Assembly: GCA_020073545.1 (NCBI GenBank)
Contig: JAIQEZ010000005.1
Span: 1-64,000 of the forward strand
Length of the DNA: 64,000 nt
DNA from: Terriglobia bacterium
Lineage (GTDB): Bacteria > Acidobacteriota > Terriglobia > UBA7540
Direction of reading: 5' to 3'
Positions 1-7,045 of this stretch are shown here, one piece after another (position 1 is the first letter of the stretch; each line of letters opens with the position of its first letter). The notes below the pieces were generated by a model that searched no databases, was not told where the DNA came from, and saw nothing but the letters and a program-made list of their open reading frames with translations. Made by a program: the position numbers and the translations under genes.

Positions 1-150
1 CCCCGCAAAACCGATTTGGCCACCCTACCCCCTCAGGAACTCGACGCCTGCGTCCAACGCTACAACAACACTCCTCGCAAGTGCCTGCGCTTCTTGACCC
101 CCAATGAGGCCTTCGCTTATGCTTGCCCCAGTGTTGCACTTCAAACGTGA
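1..150 (+). pseudogene. IS30-family transposase, C-terminal remnant
   Basis: The frame is open from the window edge to a TGA and encodes 49 residues including 'YNNTPRKCLRFLTPNEAF', the typical end of IS30-family DDE transposases (a 'YN.RPRK.LG..TP.E.F' block). The remainder lies outside the window, so whether the element is intact cannot be judged. The TGA is followed at once by a short hairpin (CCCGCTTTCGCGGG) of a kind common in intergenic repeats. Confidence 0.75.
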
Positions 151-239
151 ATCCACCTTCCCGCTTTCGCGGGAATGACGGTCTTCACAGGCCCGCCTGG
201 GCGGGGTTTTGGGCACCTCTGGCAGTCACGTTAACGCTT

Positions 240-338
240 ATGGCGCGGAAGCCACGACACGCTCCTTTCGTGCGGCACGCCAAGGAGTTCAGCGATCGGT
301 TGACCTACCTGTATCTCAACCCGGTGCGCGAGATTTTG
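240..338 (+). pseudogene. REP-associated tyrosine transposase remnant (Y1/RAYT type)
   Basis: The frame starts 'MARKPRH', a common N-terminus of REP-associated tyrosine transposases (often MARKPR). It jumps within about 15 residues to 'FSDRLTYLYLNPVRE', which resembles the C-terminal 'YI..NPVRAGLV' block of the same family. The HUH region and catalytic Tyr segment between them are missing, so this is an internally deleted relic. It lies next to an inverted-repeat element, as expected for RAYT genes. Identification rests on two short motifs. Confidence 0.5.
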
Positions 339-400
339 GACTTGCTTCGCAGGTTAAGGGGCAGTATAAGTAAGTTACCCTTTCGCCAGCCCTGGGAGGC

Positions 401-507
401 TAGTCCCGTGCCCGCCTGGTTAGGTTCTTTTCGGAAGCGTTCGCAGTCAACCGAAGCGCCGTGTGGGCAGACCGGGTCCGGGACTTCTTTAGGCGGTCAC
501 GGGACTA
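401..507. repeat. MITE/REP-like element with 17-bp terminal inverted repeats
   Basis: The 107-bp segment begins TAGTCCCGTGCCCGCCT and ends AGGCGGTCACGGGACTA; the two ends are inverted repeats matching at 16 of 17 positions. The interior contains GCGCCGTGTGGGCAGA. A diverged ungapped copy of 98 bp, roughly 80 percent identical by eye, lies on the opposite strand at 33063-33160. The neighbouring tyrosine-transposase relic could be the kind of enzyme that mobilised it (inference). Confidence 0.65.
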
Positions 508-694
508 GGCGTCATGAATAACTCCCCGGCCGATTGTCGATCACCGTTGGGGCTGTTCCCTGGCCAGCCGACTCCGAGGCTCTACGACCGCGTGGCAGGA
601 GTCCTGCGACTCGGCATGGGCGGTTTCTCGTTATGCCGACCGGGAAGGGTTTTATGCAGGTTAGCCTGAACAAGAGCTGGGCGGACGACGATCC

Positions 695-1342
695 ATGAAG
701 GAAAACATCCTCGAACAGGTTGTCGATAACTACCTCCAGGCTCGCGGCTTCTTCACGCGGCACAACATCAAGTTCCGACCGCGTAAGGGCCACAGGGACT
801 TCGTGAGCCGTGACGACTCAGTGCCGAGCGACATCGATGTCCTCGGGGTCAATCCCTATGCGCGCGGGTCGGCGAGAGTCTGGGTCGTCAGCTGCAAGAG
901 CTGGCAGTCGGGCTTCAATGTCCGTTCCAAGCTGGCCGAGTTAACCGAGAACAAGACCCGGTCAGGGCGGGAATCCTGGCGGTTCTTTCGAGAGCTGATG
1001 GTGCCGAAGTGGAGCGAGGCCTTCCGGGACGCTGTGTTCCGTGAGACTGGTTCCCAGAGGTTCACCTACATCACTGCAGTCACGCGACTTTCTGGGGATC
1101 CCTCTGAATGGGAGCGATTGCCACGCTTCCGACAAGCCATGCGTGGAAATCCAATTCGGCTCCTGGCTTTGGGGGACATGGTCGCCTACATTCTGCAGAG
1201 GCTTACGAGAACACCGGCCAGCTCTGATTTGGGCCGTACACTGCAGTTGCTGAAGGCAGCCGGGGTTTTGGAGGAACGCGAAGACCTGGACGAAGCGCAG
1301 CTCAACAAGGCGCTTCAGCCGACGGGCACCGCTCGCGGCTGA
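695..1342 (+). CDS. PD-(D/E)XK nuclease-like protein
   Basis: A 215-residue soluble protein of unassigned family. Near the N-terminus it has a restriction-endonuclease-like pattern: Glu7, then 'SDIDVLG' (Asp46/Asp48), then 'VWVVSCKSW' with Lys68 in the strand that normally carries E/D-x-K. The residue two before Lys is Ser rather than Glu, so catalysis is uncertain. The rest is mainly alpha-helical by composition. The C-terminal tail 'LNKALQPTGTARG' is encoded by an attC-like site. No good ribosome-binding site precedes the ATG. The next gene follows after 35 bases on the same strand, so the two may be co-transcribed or sit in adjacent cassettes. Confidence 0.7.
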   Translation: MKENILEQVVDNYLQARGFFTRHNIKFRPRKGHRDFVSRDDSVPSDIDVLGVNPYARGSARVWVVSCKSWQSGFNVRSKLAELTENKTRSGRESWRFFRELMVPKWSEAFRDAVFRETGSQRFTYITAVTRLSGDPSEWERLPRFRQAMRGNPIRLLALGDMVAYILQRLTRTPASSDLGRTLQLLKAAGVLEEREDLDEAQLNKALQPTGTARG

Positions 1343-1357
1343 GCAGCAGCGTCAGGC
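1300..1357 (+). other. attC-like integron recombination site (58 bp)
   Basis: The segment begins GCTCAAC, which fits the R'' consensus RYYYAAC, and ends GTCAGGC, one base from the R' consensus GTTRRRY. Between them CGCTTCAGCCG pairs imperfectly with CGGCTGAGCAGCAGCG, giving the stem expected of a folded attC. It overlaps the 3' end of the upstream gene in the usual orientation. GTTAGCC at 660-666, 29 bases before that gene, could be the left R' boundary. No integrase lies in the window. Confidence 0.5.
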
Positions 1358-1377
1358 AATCGAATTACGGTGTATCC

Positions 1378-2130
1378 ATGTCAGCCGACAGCTACCTATC
1401 AGGTGTTCTTGCCAAGTACAACGTCAACCACACCGGTGTTCACGCACAGGTTCTGGCCATTCATCCCGTCATCGCGAAGTGGGCTGGGACTTATCTACTG
1501 GAGACTATTTACTCGGGCTCGATCGCAAAAGGGACGGCGGTTTCGTTATCAAGGGATGCAGACATCTTCATTTCGTTAAGCTCGACGACCCCAGACCCCC
1601 TTGCCGATGTCTATGCAACACTCCACACCGCCCTGATCCAAGCGGGGTATCAAGCAAGAAAGCAGAATGTGTCAATCGGCGTTTCCGCTGGCGGATACAA
1701 CATCGACTACATCCCTGGGAAACGGCAATCGCAGTACGGTTATGACCATGGCCTCTACAAGAGCAAAGCCGGAAGTTGGACAAAAACAAACGTCAAGACG
1801 CATGTCTCCTCGGTCGCTGAATCTGGGCGCTTAAGGGAGATCAGGCTGACGAAGATCTGGAGAACCCTCCGTGGTCTCGAGTTTCCATCATTCTATCTAG
1901 AACTTGCGGCAATTGACTGCCTGGCCGGCTCTTCGACCACAACCCTGAGTGATAACTTCTGGAAGGTCTTGGGATTCTTGTCTGGCGACTTCCCCACGCG
2001 GAGGTACCTAGATCCCGCAAACACGAACAACGTCATCTCTGATGACCTTACGCAAGCGGAAAGGCAAGCGACCAAGACCGCGGCATTGAACGCCCGCGCT
2101 CAGAAGAACTGGCAGACCATCGTGTGGTGA
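1378..2130 (+). CDS. CD-NTase-like nucleotidyltransferase (conflict-system type)
   Basis: A 250-residue Pol-beta-superfamily nucleotidyltransferase. 'GSIAKGT' (residues 47-53) is the GS helix motif, 'DADIFI' (Asp60, Asp62) and 'NIDYIPG' (Asp110) supply three metal-binding acids. A C-terminal helical domain contains 'RLTKIWR', 'FPSFYLELAAID' (169-180) and 'LDPANTNNV' (211-219), features shared with OAS/CD-NTase and CCA-adding-like enzymes. All catalytic acids are present, so it is probably active; the product (cyclic or linear oligonucleotide, or nucleotidylated target) cannot be read from sequence. The DUF6602 gene begins 4 bases after the stop, so the two are almost certainly translated together. 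A GTG 8 bases upstream is in another frame; the ATG is preferred. Confidence 0.8.
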   Translation: MSADSYLSGVLAKYNVNHTGVHAQVLAIHPVIAKWAGTYLLETIYSGSIAKGTAVSLSRDADIFISLSSTTPDPLADVYATLHTALIQAGYQARKQNVSIGVSAGGYNIDYIPGKRQSQYGYDHGLYKSKAGSWTKTNVKTHVSSVAESGRLREIRLTKIWRTLRGLEFPSFYLELAAIDCLAGSSTTTLSDNFWKVLGFLSGDFPTRRYLDPANTNNVISDDLTQAERQATKTAALNARAQKNWQTIVW

Positions 2131-2134
2131 CGAT

Positions 2135-2887
2135 ATGGCACCTCGCAGAAAGATAACAACGAAAGCTGGCGCGAGATTTCTACGGAATGCGTTCTCTCTC
2201 GAACAGAATCTCTTAAAAGTCCAGTTAGAGCTATCGCGAAAGAGTGTTGCACACTCTGGCGTTCTTGGCGAAGTCCATGAGGACCGCTTCATTGAGGTCT
2301 TGAGGCGTTATCTGCCAAGGCGCTACGCGGTCGAAACGGGCATTGTTCTGGATAGCCGGGGAATGACAAGTCATCAGATTGACGTAATCGTCTACGACAA
2401 TCAGTACACGCCAACTCTCCTTGATCAAGAGAACCATAGGTTCGTTCCGGTAGAGGCCGTGTACGCCGTTTTCGAGGTGAAGCCAAGGATCGATAAGCGT
2501 TATCTCGAGTACGCTGCGGACAAGGCGGGCTCGGTCCGCAAGCTCAAGAGGACGAGTATTCCGATCGTTCACGCTGGAGGAACATTTCCGAGGAGGCCTC
2601 TCTTCGAGATTGTGGGTGGCATAGTTGCGACAGACCTTGCATGGTCGCAGGGCTTCAGGAGCCCAGCGTTTTCGCGTGCTGTTGACGGGCTGACAGGGGT
2701 GCGCGCTCTCCATGCAGGCTTGGCGGTGACGGGTGGGTGCTTCGACTACTACGACGGACCTATCAGAACCGCGTCAGCCAAAAACGGACTTATGTTTTTT
2801 ATTTTCAGGCTCTTGCAGAAGCTCCAGACGCTCGGCACGGCACCGGCGGTAGACTGGAATGCATATGGAAGTGTTCTTTCCAAGTAG
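2135..2887 (+). CDS. DUF6602 protein, PD-(D/E)XK nuclease-like
   Basis: A 250-residue protein matching the DUF6602 pattern. 'GEVHEDRF' (Glu46/Glu49), 'SHQIDVIVYD' (Asp83, Asp88) and 'AVFEVKP' (Glu114, Lys116) form the spaced E...D...ExK arrangement of the PD-(D/E)XK fold. There is no signal peptide or membrane segment. It starts 4 bases after the nucleotidyltransferase gene, which suggests a two-protein module in which it would be the effector. That pairing is seen here; the defence role is inference. Codon use is less GC-rich than in the housekeeping genes, consistent with acquisition. GCCTAAC directly after the stop fits an attC R'' half-site, but no partner half follows. Confidence 0.75.
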   Translation: MAPRRKITTKAGARFLRNAFSLEQNLLKVQLELSRKSVAHSGVLGEVHEDRFIEVLRRYLPRRYAVETGIVLDSRGMTSHQIDVIVYDNQYTPTLLDQENHRFVPVEAVYAVFEVKPRIDKRYLEYAADKAGSVRKLKRTSIPIVHAGGTFPRRPLFEIVGGIVATDLAWSQGFRSPAFSRAVDGLTGVRALHAGLAVTGGCFDYYDGPIRTASAKNGLMFFIFRLLQKLQTLGTAPAVDWNAYGSVLSK

Positions 2888-3036
2888 ATTGCCTAACCCG
2901 AGGAGGACAGGAAGTTAATCATAGATGGCTGGGGGCCATGGCTCAAACAGCCTTGCGGCCAGTAGCGAGGACATCTTTTTTGCTGCTCACCCCACTGCCC
3001 ACCATCGCGGGCTGGCGCAGAGCGGTAGCTCTGCGA

Positions 3037-3171
3037 GGCTTCACCTACGACCCCCTCGGGCACAGGATTCGCACGCTTTTCAGGAGCGCGACCGCCCTTT
3101 ACGTATCTGACGGCAACAACGTGATTGGGGAGCTGGATAGTGCCGCAACTCTGCTAGAAGCCGCAACCGAC
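3037..3171 (+). pseudogene. RHS/YD-repeat protein remnant
   Basis: One reading frame gives 'GFTYDPLGHRI' followed by 'ALYVSDGNNVIGELDSAATLLEA', a recognisable RHS/YD-repeat unit (consensus 'YDPLGHRI...YVYDG.NVIEELD..G.LLA'). The surrounding sequence in the same frame is not RHS-like, so only a fragment of a much larger gene survives. RHS genes are often hitch-hikers in accessory regions, which fits the neighbouring transposase remnants. Confidence 0.6.
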
Positions 3172-3244
3172 CCCATCCCCCTGCGCCTCACGGCGCGCAG
3201 AACTGCGTTCTGCGCCAGCCCGCGTTTATTGGACGGAGGAACGA

Positions 3245-3547
3245 ATGAAGAAAGTACTAATTATACTATCGGTTCTCCTGGTAATTGGTTGGGGAGTATT
3301 CCACTACTCGAACGCTGCCGCAGCACAACGTGCTAGTACTCGGGTTCAGGAATTAGAAGGGGAGAACGCTGAATTGAAGGAAAAACTCGACAACATCCAA
3401 AGCTTAGTAGCCGAAGCCAGGTCCGATTTGGATGATGTAGAAACTGACGTACAGAGCGATGAACCCTGCGAAGATACGAGGGCTTACTCGGACGCCTCGG
3501 ACGTGGAGATTAAGTTGAATGAAATAGAGTCTGAGGCATCATATTAG
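3245..3547 (+). CDS. Small membrane-anchored coiled-coil protein
   Basis: A 100-residue protein preceded by a strong ribosome-binding site (GGAGG, 5 bases before ATG). Residues 3-20 ('KVLIILSVLLVIGWGVFH') form one transmembrane helix or uncleaved signal anchor. Residues 31-65 ('VQELEGENAELKEKLDNI') are a clear heptad coiled coil, followed by an acidic tail rich in Asp and Glu. Its base composition is distinctly lower in GC than the neighbouring genes. No family is recognised. It may be a spacer or adaptor protein facing the periplasm. It sits at the edge of the accessory zone. Confidence 0.6.
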   Translation: MKKVLIILSVLLVIGWGVFHYSNAAAAQRASTRVQELEGENAELKEKLDNIQSLVAEARSDLDDVETDVQSDEPCEDTRAYSDASDVEIKLNEIESEASY

Positions 3548-3588
3548 ATCCAGGAGCAAGTAGCGCACACCTGTTTTCCAAGGTCTGC

Positions 3589-3647
3589 GGCTTTTCTCAC
3601 CGACCGTGCCCAAGTGCCGCCCCGATGGATCGGGCATGAGAAAAGCC
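3589..3647. terminator. Inverted repeat, possible bidirectional terminator
   Basis: GGCTTTTCTCA (3589-3599) is perfectly complementary to TGAGAAAAGCC (3637-3647), with a smaller CCCGAT/ATCGGG hairpin in the loop. It lies between two convergent genes, where a shared terminator would be expected. No T-run follows, so an alternative is a small foldback repeat. Confidence 0.4.
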
Positions 3648-3721
3648 CACGGTCAGGAGTACACTGACAGTGGCTACCCTCTTTTTCGTCACGGGGCGCC
3701 CGCCCAAGCGACGCAAGCCCT

Positions 3722-5965
3722 TCACGGTTCCCCAGTATTTGCCGCGACGGCCCGGTCGATGGGCAGCTCGATCACAAACTTGGTTCCCGTGGGGAGATTC
3801 TCCTCGGCGCGAATGGAGCCGCGGTGCTCGGCGACGATGCGGTTGATAATCGCCAAGCCCAAGCCGGTTCCTGAGCGCTTGGTGGAGAAGTAGGGAAGGA
3901 ACAACCGCTCCTTGGCTTCCGGGGAGATTCCCGGCCCGCTGTCCGCCACGGTGATTTCCACCATATCCCGCTCGGGGTCGAGTGTACTGCCCACCCAGAT
4001 CTCCTTCCGCAGGGATTGCTCCAGAGCTTCGGCGGCATTGTCAATCAGATTGACGACGACGCGCTTCATCTGATCCGGGTCGGCTTGCACGATAGGCAAG
4101 TCGGGAGACAGATCGCGATGGATGGCGATCCCGTTCAAGCGTCCTTCGAACACGTTGAGAGCATTCTCGAGGATGTCGTTGACGCGCGTCGGTACCGGTT
4201 TGGATGTGGGAAAGCGCGCGAAGGCGGAGAATTCGTCGACGAGGGTCTTCAAGGTACCCACCTCGCGCCCAATTAACGAGGCACTGTCCGCGACGGCCCC
4301 CAGCAGCTCGCCGGAGGAAGAATCGGCGCGCGGGCGCTCAATCAGCCGCAGGATACGCTCCGTGGAAAGCTGGATGGGGGTGAGCGGATTCTTGATTTCG
4401 TGAGCGATCCGCTGGGCGACCTCTTGCCAGGCGGCGGAGCGCTGCGCGCGCAGGACTTCGGTAAGGTCTTCCAGTACCAGAACCGAACCCACCCGCCCGT
4501 GCCGAGCCTGAACGGACGAGAGGGTGAGCGCGACAAAGGCGCGGCGACCGCCCAGGTCGAGCTCCATCTGGCGTGTGACCACACCCTGGCGCGCGGCGCG
4601 GCGGAACAAGCGAGCAATCTCCCGTGCGTCTTCGGGAGAGAAAAGGTCGGAGAGGCCCCGCGCGGAGCGGACGTCGGGACGGCCAAACATACGCTCGGCG
4701 GTCGAGTTCAGCCGCGTGATCTGGCCTTGCGGATCGAAAGAGATGACTCCGCTCGGAATGTTTTCCAGGATGGCTTCGATGGTGTTGCCACGCTCCTCCA
4801 ACTGACGGTTCGCTTGCTGGAGCTCGAGCGATGCCTGCTCGATCGCACGGCGATTCTCGAGAAGTTGCAGGGTCATCTGGTTGAAGGAATGAAGCAGCAC
4901 GCCCAGTTCGTCATCCGCACGCGCCGTTATCTGGAACCCCAAATTGCCCTGTGAGACCTCGTGCGTGGCTCTGGCCAGCGCCTGGATGGGGATGGTGACC
5001 TGTTTCGAAAGGAAAAGCGCAAACCAGGTCGCGATGAAAAGAATGAGCAGCGTCAGCAACCAAAGGATCGACAGGTAATTACGCTTCACGGCTTTCCGTT
5101 CCAGGCTGAGGTCGTTGTACTTTTGGGCTTCCCGCCGGATTTCACTGGAGACCAAGGTCAGCTTCGAGGGCAGACGCGTAATGCCGGCAATTGCTCCCAG
5201 GCGGGCGCCGGCGCGATTCAGAATCGGGTCGACCGAGATGAAGAGTTCGTAATCACCGGCGGCCCAGTGTCCTACAAGGCCGTTCCGCGGCAAGCTGCCC
5301 CCGCGGACTTGGGGAAAGTAGCTGGCCACCGCCGCCGCATCAGGCCAGGGATCACCCGCTTGACCCAGAAGCCGGCCCGAAGAATCAAAGCACAGGACGG
5401 CTACGTTCCCGGGGTCGGGGGCTACCTCCTGCGTCACCAGTTGCGTCACCAAAGGGATATCGGCGTGGTCCATGGCTTGGATCATTTTTTCACTTTGCGC
5501 GAGATGGGTGGAAATGTTGTCGGCGCGCTGTCCGGCCTGCAGCTCGAGTTGGCGGACCAGCTCCTCGGAGTCTTGACGGATCAGGTCAGGGGGAAGACTG
5601 AACCACCTGTCAATCGTGCGATTCAGTAACCCGTAGGCAAAGGCGAATAGAAAGCAGACCGGCACCAAGGAAAGTCCCAGGAAGGCCACAACCATCTTCG
5701 TCTTGAAACGCGACCCAAGCTGTTGTTGCCGCCGTTCGACATAAAGCTTCAGAAGAATGCGCAGAAGAATGAGTGCGAAAATCACGAAGGCCAGGAAAAT
5801 GACCGTCGAGAGAGCGAGCAGCAAGATGGTTTGTTGTGAATTGCTGGGGTGGATAAACGAAAGATTGAGCGAGGCTTGGCTCCACCCCAGGAAGAACAGG
5901 GCGGGGACGAGGACCAATAATGCCGCCAACATAATCTTACGGCGACGAGTAAGGTCGGATTTCAT
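3722..5965 (-). CDS. NtrY-type membrane sensor histidine kinase
   Basis: A 747-residue sensor kinase with NtrY-like layout. Transmembrane helices lie near residues 12-30, 46-69 and 88-112, followed by an extracytoplasmic segment, a further helix near 305-325, a HAMP linker ('IPIQALARATHEVSQGNLG'), a PAS domain ('IEAILENIPSGVISFDPQG'), the H-box 'RIAHEIKNPLTP' with the phospho-acceptor His, and a complete ATPase domain with N-box 'NLIDNAAEAL', G1 'DSGPGIS' and G2 'GTGLGLAI'. It begins 9 bases after the glycosylase gene on the same strand. No NtrX-like regulator lies next to it, so its partner is elsewhere. The signal sensed is unknown. Confidence 0.85.
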   Translation of the reverse strand: MKSDLTRRRKIMLAALLVLVPALFFLGWSQASLNLSFIHPSNSQQTILLLALSTVIFLAFVIFALILLRILLKLYVERRQQQLGSRFKTKMVVAFLGLSLVPVCFLFAFAYGLLNRTIDRWFSLPPDLIRQDSEELVRQLELQAGQRADNISTHLAQSEKMIQAMDHADIPLVTQLVTQEVAPDPGNVAVLCFDSSGRLLGQAGDPWPDAAAVASYFPQVRGGSLPRNGLVGHWAAGDYELFISVDPILNRAGARLGAIAGITRLPSKLTLVSSEIRREAQKYNDLSLERKAVKRNYLSILWLLTLLILFIATWFALFLSKQVTIPIQALARATHEVSQGNLGFQITARADDELGVLLHSFNQMTLQLLENRRAIEQASLELQQANRQLEERGNTIEAILENIPSGVISFDPQGQITRLNSTAERMFGRPDVRSARGLSDLFSPEDAREIARLFRRAARQGVVTRQMELDLGGRRAFVALTLSSVQARHGRVGSVLVLEDLTEVLRAQRSAAWQEVAQRIAHEIKNPLTPIQLSTERILRLIERPRADSSSGELLGAVADSASLIGREVGTLKTLVDEFSAFARFPTSKPVPTRVNDILENALNVFEGRLNGIAIHRDLSPDLPIVQADPDQMKRVVVNLIDNAAEALEQSLRKEIWVGSTLDPERDMVEITVADSGPGISPEAKERLFLPYFSTKRSGTGLGLAIINRIVAEHRGSIRAEENLPTGTKFVIELPIDRAVAANTGEP

Positions 5966-5974
5966 GCCGGTTGC

Positions 5975-6730
5975 CTACGCGCTTTCGTTGGCCATTGCCG
6001 CCGGCCTGTCGCGGAACATCGAGGCTGGACCTGGTAATCTTTGCGTGTCCCCCTGCGGCAGGAACCTACGCAAGGGGCATTCCTCACAGCGCGCCACTTG
6101 CCGCCGACAGTAGCGTTTGGCCACCTCGACCATCAAGGCGTGAAACTCATTGAACATCGCTTCATCAGCCGGCAGATGGTCGTGGAGGAACTGCTGGGCG
6201 GATTTGTAGTCTGCGGTCGCGGCAAGGAGTTGGTGCCGAGAAAGAACCCGGCGGGTGTAAGCATCCGCGACAAACAGGGGGTGCCGTCCAGCATACAGCA
6301 AAATCGCATCCGCCGTCTCCGGGCCGATTCCCTGGAGACTGAGAAGTTGCTGGCGGCCCCGCGCTGATTTCATCGAAAAAAGCGAGTCCAGCGAGCCGCC
6401 CAGCGTACGTTCTAACCAATCCGCAAAATCGTGAATGGTCCGCGCCTTTTGCCGATAGAACCCGGCCGGGCGAACGCAGGACTCCAATTCCTTTAGAGAG
6501 GCCTGGCGAAGGGCGCGCCACGTGAGGAGGCCAGCTTTTCTGAGGTTCTTCAAAGCCAACGTCGCATTCCGCCAGGTCCTGTTCTGTGTAAGAATGGCTC
6601 CCAGAATGATTTCCAGCCGCGTTCGGGCAGGCCACCAACCCTGCGGCCCGAAGCTTTCGAGCAGGGTCAGGTACAACTGGCGGAGAGTTTCACTTGGCGC
6701 CGCCGCGCTTTGCTGAGCCACCATGTGCAT
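5975..6730 (-). CDS. Endonuclease III-like DNA glycosylase (COG2231/MagIII type)
   Basis: A 251-residue HhH-GPD protein. The helix-hairpin-helix is 'LQGIGPETADAILLYAG' and the catalytic Asp lies in 'LFVADAYTRRV'. The Lys that endonuclease III uses as Schiff-base nucleophile is Glu here ('GPETAD'), as in the MagIII-like 3-methyladenine glycosylases, so a monofunctional base-excision role is likely. The C-terminal cluster reads C-x6-C-x2-C, but the fourth Cys of the usual iron-sulfur loop is Leu, so the cluster is probably absent or incomplete. An in-frame ATG two codons later is an equally good start. It is the first gene of a two-gene unit with the NtrY-like kinase. Confidence 0.8.
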   Translation of the reverse strand: MHMVAQQSAAAPSETLRQLYLTLLESFGPQGWWPARTRLEIILGAILTQNRTWRNATLALKNLRKAGLLTWRALRQASLKELESCVRPAGFYRQKARTIHDFADWLERTLGGSLDSLFSMKSARGRQQLLSLQGIGPETADAILLYAGRHPLFVADAYTRRVLSRHQLLAATADYKSAQQFLHDHLPADEAMFNEFHALMVEVAKRYCRRQVARCEECPLRRFLPQGDTQRLPGPASMFRDRPAAMANESA

Positions 6731-6914
6731 ATTTGGGAAACTTATACTCGCCCCCCGGCAAAGTCAAGGCAACCGGGGCGGCTGAGGAGCAGCCGGGATG
6801 CCTTGGGGCGTGATGCCAGGTGCGCGGCGGACTCTAAAAGCCCCGGCGCAGCCGTTCACGCCAGGAATGAACCCGAGTGAGACGTACCAGAGGTACTAGG
6901 TCCGGGAAATCGCC

Positions 6915-6943
6915 TTGACAACTCAAGAGGAGTTCCTTACGAT
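6915..6943 (+). promoter_or_regulatory. Predicted sigma-70-type promoter for the pil operon
   Basis: A perfect -35 TTGACA (6915-6920) is followed after 17 bases by TACGAT (6938-6943, 4 of 6 matches to TATAAT). It lies about 100 bases before pilB in the 315-base gap that separates the operon from the divergent glycosylase gene. The rest of the gap shows no gene. Confidence 0.5.
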
Positions 6944-7045
6944 GCCTTTAAGTATGTGACTTTCAGAGACTTGCCGTAAGGCCGCGCAAGGGCGTGAGAT
7001 CGCTGTTAAACCTGTCGATCAGGCCGGGATAGCGGGGGTTCGGGA

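Noticed and set aside
2891-2920. GCCTAAC after the DUF6602 gene as a second attC
   Set aside because: It fits an R'' half-site, but no R' partner lies within 150 bases and no stem forms, so it cannot be called.
6731-7045. Sigma-54 promoter ahead of pilB
   Set aside because: No TGGC-N7-TGC type motif was found in the gap; a sigma-70-like pair fits better.
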